NCBI RefSeq assembly: GCF_900174585.1
Contig: NZ_FWPT01000014.1
Span: 39,151-103,150 of the forward strand
Length of the DNA: 64,000 bases
Source of the DNA: Parendozoicomonas haliclonae
GTDB taxonomy: Bacteria > Pseudomonadota > Gammaproteobacteria > Pseudomonadales > Endozoicomonadaceae
Direction of reading: 5' to 3'
Shown: one piece after another, positions 25,956 to 35,182 of the stretch
How the letters are laid out: the number at the start of each line of letters is the position of its first letter
Numbering within the stretch: the stretch's first letter is position 1
Notes under the pieces: model-generated
Told to the model about the DNA's origin: nothing
What the model saw: the letters and a program-made list of their open reading frames with translations, nothing else
The model's database searches: none
Translations under genes and position numbers: made by a program

Positions 25956-26429
25956 TTACCGCATTTCCAGGATATCCACAGACTGGGTGACCGGGTCGAG
26001 CGCCGAATCAAAGATCAATAACTCCTGAGCCGGGTTGGCATGAAGTACGGCTTCCATCCGAAAACGAATGGTCGGATCTTCCGGATCAGGACTTTTCTTA
26101 CTCTCCACCCGTACCGATTTGATACGAGGCTCATAGTGACGAATGGTCTCTTCCACCTGACGACAGAAACGGTTTAACGCTTCCGAAGAATTCAGATTAA
26201 TCGTGGAGAGATCCGGCAGCCCATAGTTCGGCATCCCCTTTTTCACTTCCTGCAACTCATCCGCAGGAGAGATGCAGCGGAAACGGGTATTCATCAGGTG
26301 CTCCAGATCACGGCGCACACTCTCCCGCAACTGCCGAAGCTGAAGATGATTAGCCTGAACGGAGCTTTCATGCTGGAGCAAACGGTCCAGCACAGGAGCC
26401 ATCAGTTTTTTTTCGTTCTTGTTATACAT
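25956..26429 (-). CDS. tssE: T6SS baseplate subunit TssE (gp25-like)
   Basis: 157 residues of the GPW/gp25 family. MPNYGLPDLSTINLNS holds the YGxPD segment and HYEPRIKSVRVE is the conserved EPR sheath-initiating region. It nucleates sheath growth on the baseplate. In this locus it is separated from tssB/tssC by the cargo-like genes at 26500-31458, unlike the contiguous order common elsewhere. Confidence 0.93.
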   Translation of the reverse strand: MYNKNEKKLMAPVLDRLLQHESSVQANHLQLRQLRESVRRDLEHLMNTRFRCISPADELQEVKKGMPNYGLPDLSTINLNSSEALNRFCRQVEETIRHYEPRIKSVRVESKKSPDPEDPTIRFRMEAVLHANPAQELLIFDSALDPVTQSVDILEMR

Positions 26430-26499
26430 GGCTTATACATTGCGGCAATCCTATCCGCGCATCACTGATTGCTTATTGTTGTACTGTCTTTCAATCATA

Positions 26500-27324
26500 C
26501 TACCACGCAGAATCATCAGACACTTCCCCCAACCAGCCGGAATCTTCGACAGCTTCACCATCAATGCATGAGTTGTAGCCATGAACACCTGGCTCAACAG
26601 TTTGCAAAGCGGGATCTTCAATAATGGACAGGCCATCCATAAATGCCCAAAAGGAGCGAAAGACTTTTTCGCGTAACTCTGGGGAAGGAAGTGTACCTTG
26701 CTCCCAATGGCCGGTGGGGTGAAAGGTAACCGTTAAAATATGCTCTTCGGTTAGAGCCGTCGTAAATCGATAATTTGGTGAAACTGAGATGTGACCTGCA
26801 ATTTCCTCATACCACAGCCGATTTTTTAGATGATGAACCACTAAATCATCACGACATTTTGGATACAATGCACCCTCTTTGTCGTTGTATACCTTAGCAC
26901 CATCTGCAGCAGCTCTTAGACGAAATAAGGCCAGTTGCTCTGGGTCTCTTAAATCACTAATGTCGCTTAGATGATTGATATTGATCCAGCTTGGACTGAT
27001 ATTTACTCGTGCCCCCCCGACTATAGAAACATGAGCGCCATCAGGGACAAAGTGTGACCAGGAAACATCTGGCATTTCCATATGATGATCTAAAGGATAC
27101 CCATCATATAATTTATAGGGGTAGTTATTATTCCAATCATAATAATAAGAGCGTTCATAGAGACTGGCTTTATGAGGGATATGACGTGGAGCTATTAAAT
27201 AACTAGGTTCGGTCAGTGCACCATAGAAAGTAATCTGGAGATGAGAAAGCTTATAACAGTGCATCGGCTCATCGTTAAAGGAACACCAACCTAAGTTCTC
27301 ATGCCTTTCAACCAATGAAGACAT
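26500..27324 (-). CDS. Unknown protein, candidate immunity partner of the 384-aa gene
   Basis: About 274 residues, unrecognised, without signal peptide. Its middle and end (RLWYEEIAGHISVSP, HILTVTFHPTGHW, then a helix RSFWAFMDGLSI) follow the same order of elements as the 291-aa protein at 28656, a short helix-strand pattern ending in a helix and SI. This suggests distant relatives. On the minus strand GAGGT lies just before ATG 27324, which I prefer to an upstream in-frame ATG overlapping the previous gene. It follows the 384-aa gene by 10 bp, so the two form a unit. Confidence 0.55.
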   Translation of the reverse strand: MSSLVERHENLGWCSFNDEPMHCYKLSHLQITFYGALTEPSYLIAPRHIPHKASLYERSYYYDWNNNYPYKLYDGYPLDHHMEMPDVSWSHFVPDGAHVSIVGGARVNISPSWININHLSDISDLRDPEQLALFRLRAAADGAKVYNDKEGALYPKCRDDLVVHHLKNRLWYEEIAGHISVSPNYRFTTALTEEHILTVTFHPTGHWEQGTLPSPELREKVFRSFWAFMDGLSIIEDPALQTVEPGVHGYNSCIDGEAVEDSGWLGEVSDDSAW

Positions 27325-27334
27325 TCTTACCTCA

Positions 27335-28486
27335 CTACCAGTTGCCAAGATTGCTAGCGACCCGAGAATAAAGTTCCTGAAAAGTTGGAGCCTTTAATAC
27401 CCCAGCTTTTAAATCCTGCTGAATTTTTGTAGCTGCAACCACTAGGAATTTGCTTCCGGGAGTAATTTTTTTATCCCAGCCTGCGGCTGGCAATCTATGC
27501 TTCTGCAATCCATCAACAAGATCGCCCCCCGACATAACTTGGTGTAGCTGAGAAGCCTGGTGATCTGATGTAATCCCTAAAGCCTTAGACCCTTTCCCTG
27601 TTGCCGCTCCTAAAGAATCCAAGCGCTTCAAGATCGCACCTACATTTGCCTTCGGGTCTAGGAATTCAAAACGATGGCAATTTAAAGTCGATCTCCCCTG
27701 GGAGGGGATTAAGGACAGCGCTCTGGACAATAACTTTGCCCCATCCTCAAAAACATACCAGTGATGCTCTGGCTCCTCGACACCTGCCCAGTATTGTTTT
27801 TGTGTTTCAAGTAATATCTCCGCCAGCTGTTCAGGGCCGGCTCCATCACGAGCGATTTTCTGTTCAGCTGTGCGCCATGTGCCTAACTCATCAACAACAA
27901 ATCCCGGCGAGTAGTAAAGAGCAAATTCATTACCCAAGTCCTTACCGTTTATATTACGAGTAAAATAGTCACCAAATACATTTGCTGTTAACGCTACTTC
28001 GTATGCATTTTTATTTTTATCCAACGAAGCTCCGATAGCGCCAACAACCTGTTTAATCGCTTTAGAGCTATTTTTTTCAGCAGACCACTTCCTTTCTATC
28101 AAGCGTGTGGCATACAAACCCGGCAGATCACCTCTACCCGCATCCAATGCCATTTGTAAATTGGTTATATAGACACCTCCTCCATGGCTTTTATCATGAC
28201 CATCTTGCAAGAGTGAATATGTAACCATAAGGCCCCCACAAACCTGCTGGTGTAATGCTGGGTGGTTTACATTCGAGTCACTGGTAATACCTGCCGCAGA
28301 ATTTCTTAGTTCTGAGATACTCTTGCAGGTCTGCTTACCCTCAAGCGTTCTTGGATCAACGACATCGACAAACCGACTCAGCAACCCCGGATCTATAAAG
28401 ACCCGACGACCACTCTCACCTTTCGTATGAGGAGAAAAGAATATATAAGTACCAAAATCCTTGGTGGGAGACTTCAACAATGACAT
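27335..28486 (-). CDS. Unknown protein, candidate T6SS cargo (384 aa)
   Basis: About 383 residues, unrecognised. No signal peptide. Blocks of interest are TYIFFSPHTKGESGRRVFIDPG at the start (too long to be a motif, and without a known family), HGGGVYITNLQMALDAGRGDLPG in part, and LNCHRFEFLDPKANVG. The composition is globular. Start ATG 28486 follows an in-frame GTG; AGGGACGG lies upstream. Position in the cargo-like island, followed by the candidate immunity gene at 26500, suggests an effector, but no catalytic motif is evident. Confidence 0.5.
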   Translation of the reverse strand: MSLLKSPTKDFGTYIFFSPHTKGESGRRVFIDPGLLSRFVDVVDPRTLEGKQTCKSISELRNSAAGITSDSNVNHPALHQQVCGGLMVTYSLLQDGHDKSHGGGVYITNLQMALDAGRGDLPGLYATRLIERKWSAEKNSSKAIKQVVGAIGASLDKNKNAYEVALTANVFGDYFTRNINGKDLGNEFALYYSPGFVVDELGTWRTAEQKIARDGAGPEQLAEILLETQKQYWAGVEEPEHHWYVFEDGAKLLSRALSLIPSQGRSTLNCHRFEFLDPKANVGAILKRLDSLGAATGKGSKALGITSDHQASQLHQVMSGGDLVDGLQKHRLPAAGWDKKITPGSKFLVVAATKIQQDLKAGVLKAPTFQELYSRVASNLGNW

Positions 28487-28655
28487 CACTACCGTCCCTG
28501 AATAATTCTAATTTTTAATGATATACGGAACCAGATTCTTCTGAATTCCATAGGTACCGACTCACTATACACTGCAACATGCTGAATCAATCTGTCCAAC
28601 AGGGGAGCCGTAAGCTTTTCCATTTTGATAGATCAAGGCTATTTAGCTCTAATAT

Positions 28656-29531
28656 CTACCTCTCAAACGTACCATTCTCTCTGGCCTCCATAAGCCCTTT
28701 TAATTGGCCTTGCCACTGGCAATGTTCGGCAAACTCAGCATCCTGTGCAGCCGTAGCCCACTTTTCAGGCTCGCGACTCGATGTATATTTTTGCTCAGGA
28801 TAGCGATTAGAAATAACTTCTCTTTGAGCCTGGGCAACATCAGAAAGTTTTATGGTGATGCTTTGTACTATCTGACTAAAAAAATCATCTATAGGCCCAG
28901 AATCTACAACAGGCTCATCTCCTCTATCACGTAACAACTGTGAGTTATCTTTCAATTCAAAGCGAAGATAATGGTTATGAGATATGGGGTACACAGTAGA
29001 AAGATAACGATATCGGCCATAGTCCCTCAGGACATTGTATTGTATTGCCGGCTCATCATTTATCTGTACAACTTTCCAGTCGTGCGGGGCAGAATTCCTT
29101 TGCTGCCCATGATAAAAATCGCCATCATCAGTTCCATATCTCTTTTTGGCGTGTTCCAGAACTACATTTTCCAAAACTTCGTACTGAAAAAGTGAATGTT
29201 CTTGACTGCCACCATCAAAATACTGGACCCCACAAAACAGAAATAGCTCCCCTGCTTTTTGGTGAAAAAGAGGACCATTGAGCTTCCAGCTCCTTGCTAA
29301 TAGCGATAAATAAATATCGCCCTGCGCTGAGTCCCCTTCATACCGTGAAAAATTATGTATATCTGACTGCCGGACAGCTGTCAGCTCTTTAGTGGTGTCG
29401 GACTTATGCTGAGGCAAACTTAGCTCCAGTAGAGTCCCTGAAACATCCATAGACACTCTTTTGGCCAACCGATTAAAATCTGGAGGGTTGGGAACAAAGT
29501 GTTTTCTTATTGGCAAAATTTCAAACAACAT
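28656..29531 (-). CDS. Unknown protein, candidate immunity partner of the 439-aa gene
   Basis: 291 residues, unrecognised; the layout (LELSLPQHKS near residue 35, then repeated long strands, YPISHNHYLRFELKD and IDDFFSQIVQSITIKLSD) recalls Tle immunity proteins of the Tli4 type only vaguely. No signal peptide is clear, so if it is an immunity protein it works in the cytoplasm or is exported atypically. It follows the 439-aa gene by 28 bp. GGGGGTTAG on the minus strand precedes the ATG. Confidence 0.5.
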   Translation of the reverse strand: MLFEILPIRKHFVPNPPDFNRLAKRVSMDVSGTLLELSLPQHKSDTTKELTAVRQSDIHNFSRYEGDSAQGDIYLSLLARSWKLNGPLFHQKAGELFLFCGVQYFDGGSQEHSLFQYEVLENVVLEHAKKRYGTDDGDFYHGQQRNSAPHDWKVVQINDEPAIQYNVLRDYGRYRYLSTVYPISHNHYLRFELKDNSQLLRDRGDEPVVDSGPIDDFFSQIVQSITIKLSDVAQAQREVISNRYPEQKYTSSREPEKWATAAQDAEFAEHCQWQGQLKGLMEARENGTFER

Positions 29532-29559
29532 CAGCTAACCCCCATCAGCCAAGGGCACA

Positions 29560-30879
29560 TTATGCGAACTTCCTGTCGACAAAATTTTTTAAATGTCCCA
29601 CTGCATTTTGGTGATAGCCCTTAGCAATAGATGAATTATTAACCGCCAATTTTGCCGTCGGCACTGCAGCCATTACTGCACCACCAACCTGAGTGGCTGC
29701 AGTAGCTAAAGATGCCTTACCGGCGGCAGTTGCAATAGCTGCAATCATTCCAGCAGGGCCTGTCCCCATAAATGCTAGAACGCCCGCAGTTGCAATCCCT
29801 GTTGACATCAGACCTTTCGTGCCACCTATTGCCCCAGACACTTGACCATATGCATCTGAAGCTTTGAACCCATCATTTTCATTTCTAACTCGCTGATAAG
29901 CATTCAGCCCTGCTCCAACCCCACCCCATTGCGAACCAACCTGTTCAACAATATTCGCTGGATTGCTATTGTAATAATCACCTTTAAAAGTCATGCCTAA
30001 GTTTTGTCCAAGGTTGTATGCGCTATTTAAGCTGGAAGTAGGACTACTCAGGAACATAGTATGTTTTTCTCCGAGACGAACACCTTGATCTCTGAGAATG
30101 CGCATTGCCTGCGTCAGAATTGCAGAGCCATTTTTCTGAGTGATCCAGCGGACTTTTATTCCATCATCTCTTGCAGCTTTCTTCATAACATCTGCAAGTA
30201 GAATGGCCGACTCTCGGTTAGTCGTTGAAGTCTCGGGCTTAACTGCAGCCTTTAGTGCTCGCCAACCTTTAAAGAAACCGCCCGAAGGGGTAAAAAATAA
30301 GTTATAGCCAATCTCCTCGACCCTTCCTGTACCTACTTGTTTAACATTATCAATATGATCTGCTACAACGGATGCAACAGTGTCAGCTTCATTTCCTGTC
30401 CCATTGATTCCGACAAGCACCCACCCATTAGCATGGCTTTTTTCGTCCAACTGGTTACCTTGCTTACTCTCCCTCGCTCTCCACTGCCTATCCTGCTTCA
30501 CAGCTTTCATTAGCTGTGGGGTTTTCTTTGACCTACGCTCTTCCTCATATGCACTATCTACCTGTATGTCGGTTACAACATAGCTATTATCCATTGAGCC
30601 GTAATAGCTCACAGGATGAACTGTTACGCAGCATCCAGGCAGGTTCATTTTGAATGACTCATCACCCTGACTACGAGCACTGGAGATATATACATAGTCA
30701 CTTGAAAATTTACTGCACCTGAGACGCTTAATTTCTCGAACGATAAGATTTGCCCAATAATTTGACTGCCCTCGTGATTCCAATGCATCAAAGGTTGCCT
30801 TTGCCAATGGTGTCGCATACAAGACTCGCCCCTGGTCGCCAGAGGTTAAACGCACCAGATTCTGATTAACGACACTCAT
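29560..30879 (-). CDS. Candidate T6SS effector with C-terminal Ala/Gly-rich hydrophobic region (439 aa)
   Basis: 439 residues. The centre (WVLVGINGTGNEADTVASVV, 153-172; IKVRWITQKNGSAILTQAMR, 241-260; GDYYNSNPANIVEQVG, 300-315) recalls the order of blocks in some T6SS alpha/beta-hydrolases, but the expected GxSxG-like serine is not present (ITQKNGSA), so this may be a degenerate or different fold. Residues ~345-415 are an Ala/Gly-rich hydrophobic stretch that could insert in membranes. AAGGAG precedes the ATG. It sits between the DUF6795-like lipoprotein gene and the candidate immunity gene. Effector status is inferred from context. Confidence 0.5.
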   Translation of the reverse strand: MSVVNQNLVRLTSGDQGRVLYATPLAKATFDALESRGQSNYWANLIVREIKRLRCSKFSSDYVYISSARSQGDESFKMNLPGCCVTVHPVSYYGSMDNSYVVTDIQVDSAYEEERRSKKTPQLMKAVKQDRQWRARESKQGNQLDEKSHANGWVLVGINGTGNEADTVASVVADHIDNVKQVGTGRVEEIGYNLFFTPSGGFFKGWRALKAAVKPETSTTNRESAILLADVMKKAARDDGIKVRWITQKNGSAILTQAMRILRDQGVRLGEKHTMFLSSPTSSLNSAYNLGQNLGMTFKGDYYNSNPANIVEQVGSQWGGVGAGLNAYQRVRNENDGFKASDAYGQVSGAIGGTKGLMSTGIATAGVLAFMGTGPAGMIAAIATAAGKASLATAATQVGGAVMAAVPTAKLAVNNSSIAKGYHQNAVGHLKNFVDRKFA

Positions 30880-30925
30880 CTCAAACTCCTTGAGAACATA
30901 TTTTCTGTTTACTTTAAACAGCCAG

Positions 30926-30958
30926 CTACTTCATCCCTGCCAGCTCAGTTATTAATCG
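30926..30958. repeat. Direct repeat, left copy: duplicated 3' end of the second tssC gene
   Basis: 31 of 33 bases match 31491-31523, the true 3' end of the second tssC gene. The first 24 bases are identical, including the stop codon. Read on the minus strand it still encodes the tail RLITELAGMK then stop. It overlaps the end of the DUF6795-like lipoprotein gene. Confidence 0.85.
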
Positions 30959-31458
30959 TCATTCCAACGGCATAGCGTGGAGAGCTTTGAGGCCCCATTG
31001 CGATAACGTTCTTCGCTATTAGAAATATCACAGACTAAATCATTTAAAAATTGACCTGCGGTATCATCGTATAAGCCTTCCAAAAACTTGGTGCTATACC
31101 AGAGATCAACCTTTTCACCCTCGAATTCGATTTCTATGTCAGCTTTTGCAACAAACTGGGCAAGCTTTGTCATCGTCAAAGTTTCTTCATGTAGTGGAAA
31201 CTGAAAGGCTCCGTTTCTATCAGTTATAACCTTTTGAAAAATTCCGCCCTCATTACCATTCCACCTAAGACGACGAATCATTTTGATATTACTGAGAGGC
31301 TTACCATCTTTTTGCAAAACTCCTTCTATAGGAGAAGCTATAACATATGTTTTCTTTTCCGATTTATTCAAAAACATCTGTATCATCTCAGCTTCTCCAT
31401 TTTTCGTATCACATCCCGCAGCAAACAAAGCAAGGATTAGAAAAACAATATATCGCAT
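30952..31458 (-). CDS. DUF6795-like lipoprotein, candidate immunity or accessory protein
   Basis: About 168 residues with a lipoprotein signal: MRYIVFLILALFAAGC, where LFAAGC is the lipobox. The mature part shares its plan with the exported protein at 14453: an IEGVLQKDGKPLSNIKMIRRL strand pair, TDRNGAFQFPL, a VDLWYSTK strand and a final LCRWND motif. ATG 31458 is preferred to ATG 31485 because it begins the signal peptide. It lies 33 bp after the second tssC stop and is flanked by a 33-bp direct repeat made from the tssC 3' end, so it looks like an inserted cassette. It may neutralise a periplasm-acting effector encoded nearby. Confidence 0.68.
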   Translation of the reverse strand: MRYIVFLILALFAAGCDTKNGEAEMIQMFLNKSEKKTYVIASPIEGVLQKDGKPLSNIKMIRRLRWNGNEGGIFQKVITDRNGAFQFPLHEETLTMTKLAQFVAKADIEIEFEGEKVDLWYSTKFLEGLYDDTAGQFLNDLVCDISNSEERYRNGASKLSTLCRWNDD

Positions 31459-31490
31459 AACAAGCCCCATCCTCAGCCTATCCATATTGA

Positions 31491-31523
31491 CTACTTCATC
31501 CCTGCCAGCTCAGTAGTTAATCG
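31491..31523. repeat. Direct repeat, right copy: 3' end of the second tssC gene
   Basis: The coding end of tssC (tail RLTTELAGMK then stop), matching 30926-30958 at 31 of 33 positions. The two copies are 565 bp apart and bracket the DUF6795-like gene. Confidence 0.85.
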
Positions 31524-32999
31524 CAGCTCCGACACCAAATGGTCAGCGCTGTAATGGGGTCTTAAGTAAATTGTGCTGAAGTAGGCACCAGCCGAGCCGG
31601 GCTGCTCCCGCACTTCCACCCTTGCCTCCCGCAACGGGTAGCGGGCCAGCATCTCCCATTTGAGATCATCCCGCCCGGAAACATACTGACTCAGCCACTC
31701 CTGCAGAAAACGCTCACAGTCCTTGGCGGTAATAAACTGGCCGACCTTGTCCCGAATCATCACCTTGATGTAATGGGCAAAACGGGAAGCAGACAGCACC
31801 TGCTGCAGCATGGCACTGATACGGGCATTAGCAGTGGCTGATTTATCTTTGAACTTCTTGGCCTTATGCAACGATGGACAACTATGAAACGCGGCAAAGG
31901 GTGTATCGTGACAGTGGCACAAGCTCATTAACCCCTGGTCGGATAAATCCCGCTCGACGGTATCGGTAATCAAAACCGGCGTGAGAATCTTGTTGGCGGT
32001 ATCGGCGCTGTCTGTCGGGTAATCCTGAGGCAACCATGAAGTAACAAGCCCACCTCCGTAATAGTCTCTAGGCACTCCACGGATATGGGCAAACCAGCCT
32101 GCCTCGCCAAACTCTCGAATCAAAATACTGCCGAAGGCATAGCAGGCATTCCCCCACAGGTAGTCACTACCATCGGGTGTGGAGGTATCTTCAATAAAGT
32201 TCAAGCCATATTGAGACTTTTCCGGATAGGGTTTACGGATCAGGAAGCCTGGCAGGGTAATCGCCAGAAAGCGGCTGTCTTCACTTTCACGCAGGGAACG
32301 CCAGCGCAGATACTCTTTCTGGTTAAACAGCTCTTCATAATTCAATGGATGACCAAGACTGGAAAAATCATCCAGTCCAAATAGCTGTGGTGCCGCGCTG
32401 CAGATGAACGGCGCGAAAGACGCGGCTGCGATCTGAGACAATCCCTGCAATGTATGTACATCGTCGTAAGGGTGGCCCGGATAGGGGCGATGGGAGACCT
32501 GAAAGTCTCCCAGCAGTGCACCAAAGGGCTGGCCGCCGGCCATATCAAACTCTTCACTGTAGATCAGCCGGAAAAGACGACTCTGGGTTGCATCCGGAGC
32601 CCGCTCAATATCCTTGGTCACTTCACGCCAGCTGATATCCAGCATCCGCACCCGGGTCATGCTGAAATGCCCGGCTAGATCAACCAGACTCCACAGGCCG
32701 CGCCAGCTGCTTTCCAATTTTTGGAAGCGAGGATGATGAAGAATGGCGTTGATCTGTTCGTTGATTTGCTGGTCTATGGCAGAAATTTCGGCGTTCAGGT
32801 GGTTTTTCAGATCATCGACAGATTGATGAGCCACCGCTCCCCGGCTTAAGGATTGAAACCAGTATTCCAGTGCACGGCTGTCATCGGGTTCATAAAGGAA
32901 GCGTCGTAAAGCCGTGCCATGATCAGCAGGCGCAGCAGCTTTGTACACAACATCCACCTGCGTACTGCCTTCCTGCCCCACAATCAGATCATCCTGCAC
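31491..32999 (-). CDS. T6SS contractile sheath large subunit, second TssC
   Basis: 502 residues, a full-length TssC paralogue: HPRFQKLESSWRGLWSLVD, EFDMAGGQPFGALLGDF, EYLRWRSLRESEDSRFLAITLP and the C-terminal EARVEVREQPGSAGAYFSTIYL. It is clearly diverged from the TssC next door; ARYPLREARVEV and the KVMIRDKVGQF block are kept, but the N-terminal helix that joins TssB is poorly conserved (starts MQDDLIVGQEGSTQ). It may cap or modify the sheath or serve baseplate attachment, as proposed for duplicated TssC forms; this is not established. The stop region is duplicated downstream. 90 bp separate it from tssC. Confidence 0.88.
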   Translation of the reverse strand: MQDDLIVGQEGSTQVDVVYKAAAPADHGTALRRFLYEPDDSRALEYWFQSLSRGAVAHQSVDDLKNHLNAEISAIDQQINEQINAILHHPRFQKLESSWRGLWSLVDLAGHFSMTRVRMLDISWREVTKDIERAPDATQSRLFRLIYSEEFDMAGGQPFGALLGDFQVSHRPYPGHPYDDVHTLQGLSQIAAASFAPFICSAAPQLFGLDDFSSLGHPLNYEELFNQKEYLRWRSLRESEDSRFLAITLPGFLIRKPYPEKSQYGLNFIEDTSTPDGSDYLWGNACYAFGSILIREFGEAGWFAHIRGVPRDYYGGGLVTSWLPQDYPTDSADTANKILTPVLITDTVERDLSDQGLMSLCHCHDTPFAAFHSCPSLHKAKKFKDKSATANARISAMLQQVLSASRFAHYIKVMIRDKVGQFITAKDCERFLQEWLSQYVSGRDDLKWEMLARYPLREARVEVREQPGSAGAYFSTIYLRPHYSADHLVSELRLTTELAGMK

Positions 33000-33089
33000 A
33001 CCAGCTTCCTTTATAGTGTTTGTTGAGTGTGTTCTTTCAGATAACAGCCTCCCGCAGCCACCAGGCTGCGGGAAACGTACAACAGTGGC

Positions 33090-34583
33090 TTAGCTTGGTG
33101 ATGGAATATTGGCCACCATCCGCAGGGAGGTGGTCAGCTCTTCCATTTGCAGCCACGGACGCAGGTAGGCGACAGCACTGTAGGAACCAGGAGCACCCGG
33201 GTTTTCCTTCACTTCTACACGGGCAGCGGCCAGCGGGTAGCGGGCTTTCATCTCGGCAGAGGCATCCGGGTTACCGTTGGTGTACTGGGCAATCCACTTG
33301 TTCAGCCAGATTTCCGCGTCCTTGGCTTCCATAAAGGAACCAATCTTGTCCCGCGCCATCACCTTCAGGTAATGGGCGATACGGGCAGTTGCCATGATGT
33401 ATGGCAGACGGGCGGAGATCGAGGCGTTAGCAGTCGCATCCGGGTTATCGAAAGTCTTTGGCTTCTGGGCAGTCTGCGCACCAAAGAACACGGAGTAATC
33501 GGTATTCTTGTAGTGACAAAGAGGCAGGAAGCCCTGACCACTCAGTTCAGCTTCACGACGGTCGGTAATACCGATCTCGGTCGGGCACTTCTGGTCGGTG
33601 TCACCATCATCACTCTTGAATATATGGCTCGGCAGACCTTCCACCTTACCGCCACCTTCGGCACCACGGATAGCAGTGCACCAGCCGTTCTCGGCAAACG
33701 ACTTGGTCAGGGTAGTCCCCATCACATAAGCGGCATTCATCCAGGTGTACTTGTCGTGAGCAACATCAACGGCCATGCCGCTTTCATCCAGCGGGAACTC
33801 TTCATAGTTGAAGGCTTCCACCGGCTTGGAGTTGGCACCGTAAGGCAAACGGGACAGCGCCTTCGGCATCACCAGCGAGACAAAACGTGAGTCTTCACTG
33901 TCACGGAAGCTGCGCCACTTGATGTACTCCTGGGATTCAAAGATCTTGGCCAGGTCACGGGGCTTGGACAGCTCAGTGAAATCATCAAAGCCAAACATCT
34001 CAGGGCCGGCAGCCGCTACAAATGGGCAGAAGCCAGCAGCCGATACGTTGGACATCATGCTCAGCAGATCAATATCTTCCGGGTGGCTGGTGAACTCATA
34101 GTCACCAATCATGCAGGCATAAGGCTCACCACCGGCAATACCGAACTCTTCCTCGTAAACCTTCTTGAAGATCTGGCTCTGGTCAAACTCGACCGCCTTG
34201 TCCAGATCCTTGAACAGTTCACGCTTGCTCAGGTTAAGCATGCGGATCTTCAGGTTGGTGCTGGTTTCGCTGTTCATCACCATATGGTTCAGGCCGCGCC
34301 AGGAGCCTTCCAGCTTCTGGAATTTCTCGGCATGCATAATAGCTGCCAGCTGCTTGGAGATCGCCCGATCAATGGCATCAACGGCAGAGTTGATGGTTTT
34401 GGTCAGGTTACGATCCCAGCTTACTGTGCCCTGCAGAGCCTGCTTGGTCAGGTTTTCCAGCAGGTCTTTGGCTTCATCCGGTTCAGTCTGCTTGGTCGCA
34501 CCAATGGCCTGATCCAGAAGACTGCTGGACACTTCCGTGGTAACAACACCTTCTTCTACCGCGCTTTCAGTTTCCGTGCTCAT
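33090..34583 (-). CDS. tssC: T6SS contractile sheath large subunit TssC
   Basis: 497 residues. [61 protein letters not shown] and the C-terminal [23 protein letters not shown] are hallmark TssC (EvpB/VipB) blocks. With TssB it builds the cytoplasmic contractile sheath. The start codon overlaps the tssB stop in TGATG, so the two are translationally coupled. It is the canonical member of the two tssC genes. Confidence 0.96.
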   Translation of the reverse strand: MSTETESAVEEGVVTTEVSSSLLDQAIGATKQTEPDEAKDLLENLTKQALQGTVSWDRNLTKTINSAVDAIDRAISKQLAAIMHAEKFQKLEGSWRGLNHMVMNSETSTNLKIRMLNLSKRELFKDLDKAVEFDQSQIFKKVYEEEFGIAGGEPYACMIGDYEFTSHPEDIDLLSMMSNVSAAGFCPFVAAAGPEMFGFDDFTELSKPRDLAKIFESQEYIKWRSFRDSEDSRFVSLVMPKALSRLPYGANSKPVEAFNYEEFPLDESGMAVDVAHDKYTWMNAAYVMGTTLTKSFAENGWCTAIRGAEGGGKVEGLPSHIFKSDDGDTDQKCPTEIGITDRREAELSGQGFLPLCHYKNTDYSVFFGAQTAQKPKTFDNPDATANASISARLPYIMATARIAHYLKVMARDKIGSFMEAKDAEIWLNKWIAQYTNGNPDASAEMKARYPLAAARVEVKENPGAPGSYSAVAYLRPWLQMEELTTSLRMVANIPSPS

Positions 34584-35101
34584 CAGGCATCCTCCCCGCC
34601 ATCAGTCTTCAGGCCCAGATCTTCCGATACCTTGGCGATCTGGTCGGTGTTTTTCAGAATGGATTCCAGAACCTCTTCCAGTTCTTCGGAACGGTCGGCC
34701 TTGCTCAACAGATCACGCAGTTTGTTACGGGCGGCCAGCAGCTCTTTCAGCGGCTGAACCTGATCAACGATGCTTTCCGGCTCGAAGTCGTCCATGCTGT
34801 TGAAGTCCAGATCCACAGCCATTTCGCTGTCATCACCGGCCAGAGTGTTCTCAACCTTCATTTCCAGCTTCGGGTTGATCTTGCCCATCACCTGGTTGAA
34901 ATTATCCCGGTCAATCTGCACAAACTTGCGCTCTTTGAGGGACTTCTTGCCTTCGGTGTTATCACCGGAATAGTCACCCATCACCCCGGCAACGAATGGC
35001 AGCTCCTTAACCACTTCTGCGCCATTGGTTTCCACATCGTAGGTGATATGAACGCGAGGCTTGCGCACCCGCTTGAGTTTGTCATGAATGCTGTCTGACA
35101 T
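34583..35101 (-). CDS. tssB: T6SS contractile sheath small subunit TssB
   Basis: 172 residues. [14 protein letters not shown] and [16 protein letters not shown] are the standard TssB (VipA) blocks and the C-terminal coiled helix ([17 protein letters not shown]) is the ClpV/sheath-interacting part. It pairs with TssC. The TGATG overlap with tssC implies fixed stoichiometry. AGGGAGA on the minus strand precedes the ATG. Confidence 0.95.
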   Translation of the reverse strand: MSDSIHDKLKRVRKPRVHITYDVETNGAEVVKELPFVAGVMGDYSGDNTEGKKSLKERKFVQIDRDNFNQVMGKINPKLEMKVENTLAGDDSEMAVDLDFNSMDDFEPESIVDQVQPLKELLAARNKLRDLLSKADRSEELEEVLESILKNTDQIAKVSEDLGLKTDGGEDA

Positions 35102-35182
35102 TGTTGTCTCTCCCTGTCGTTTTTTATCAGTCTCAAAAATGAGATTTTGTTATTGCCTGTAATTCCTGAACTGCTTTTTGCT

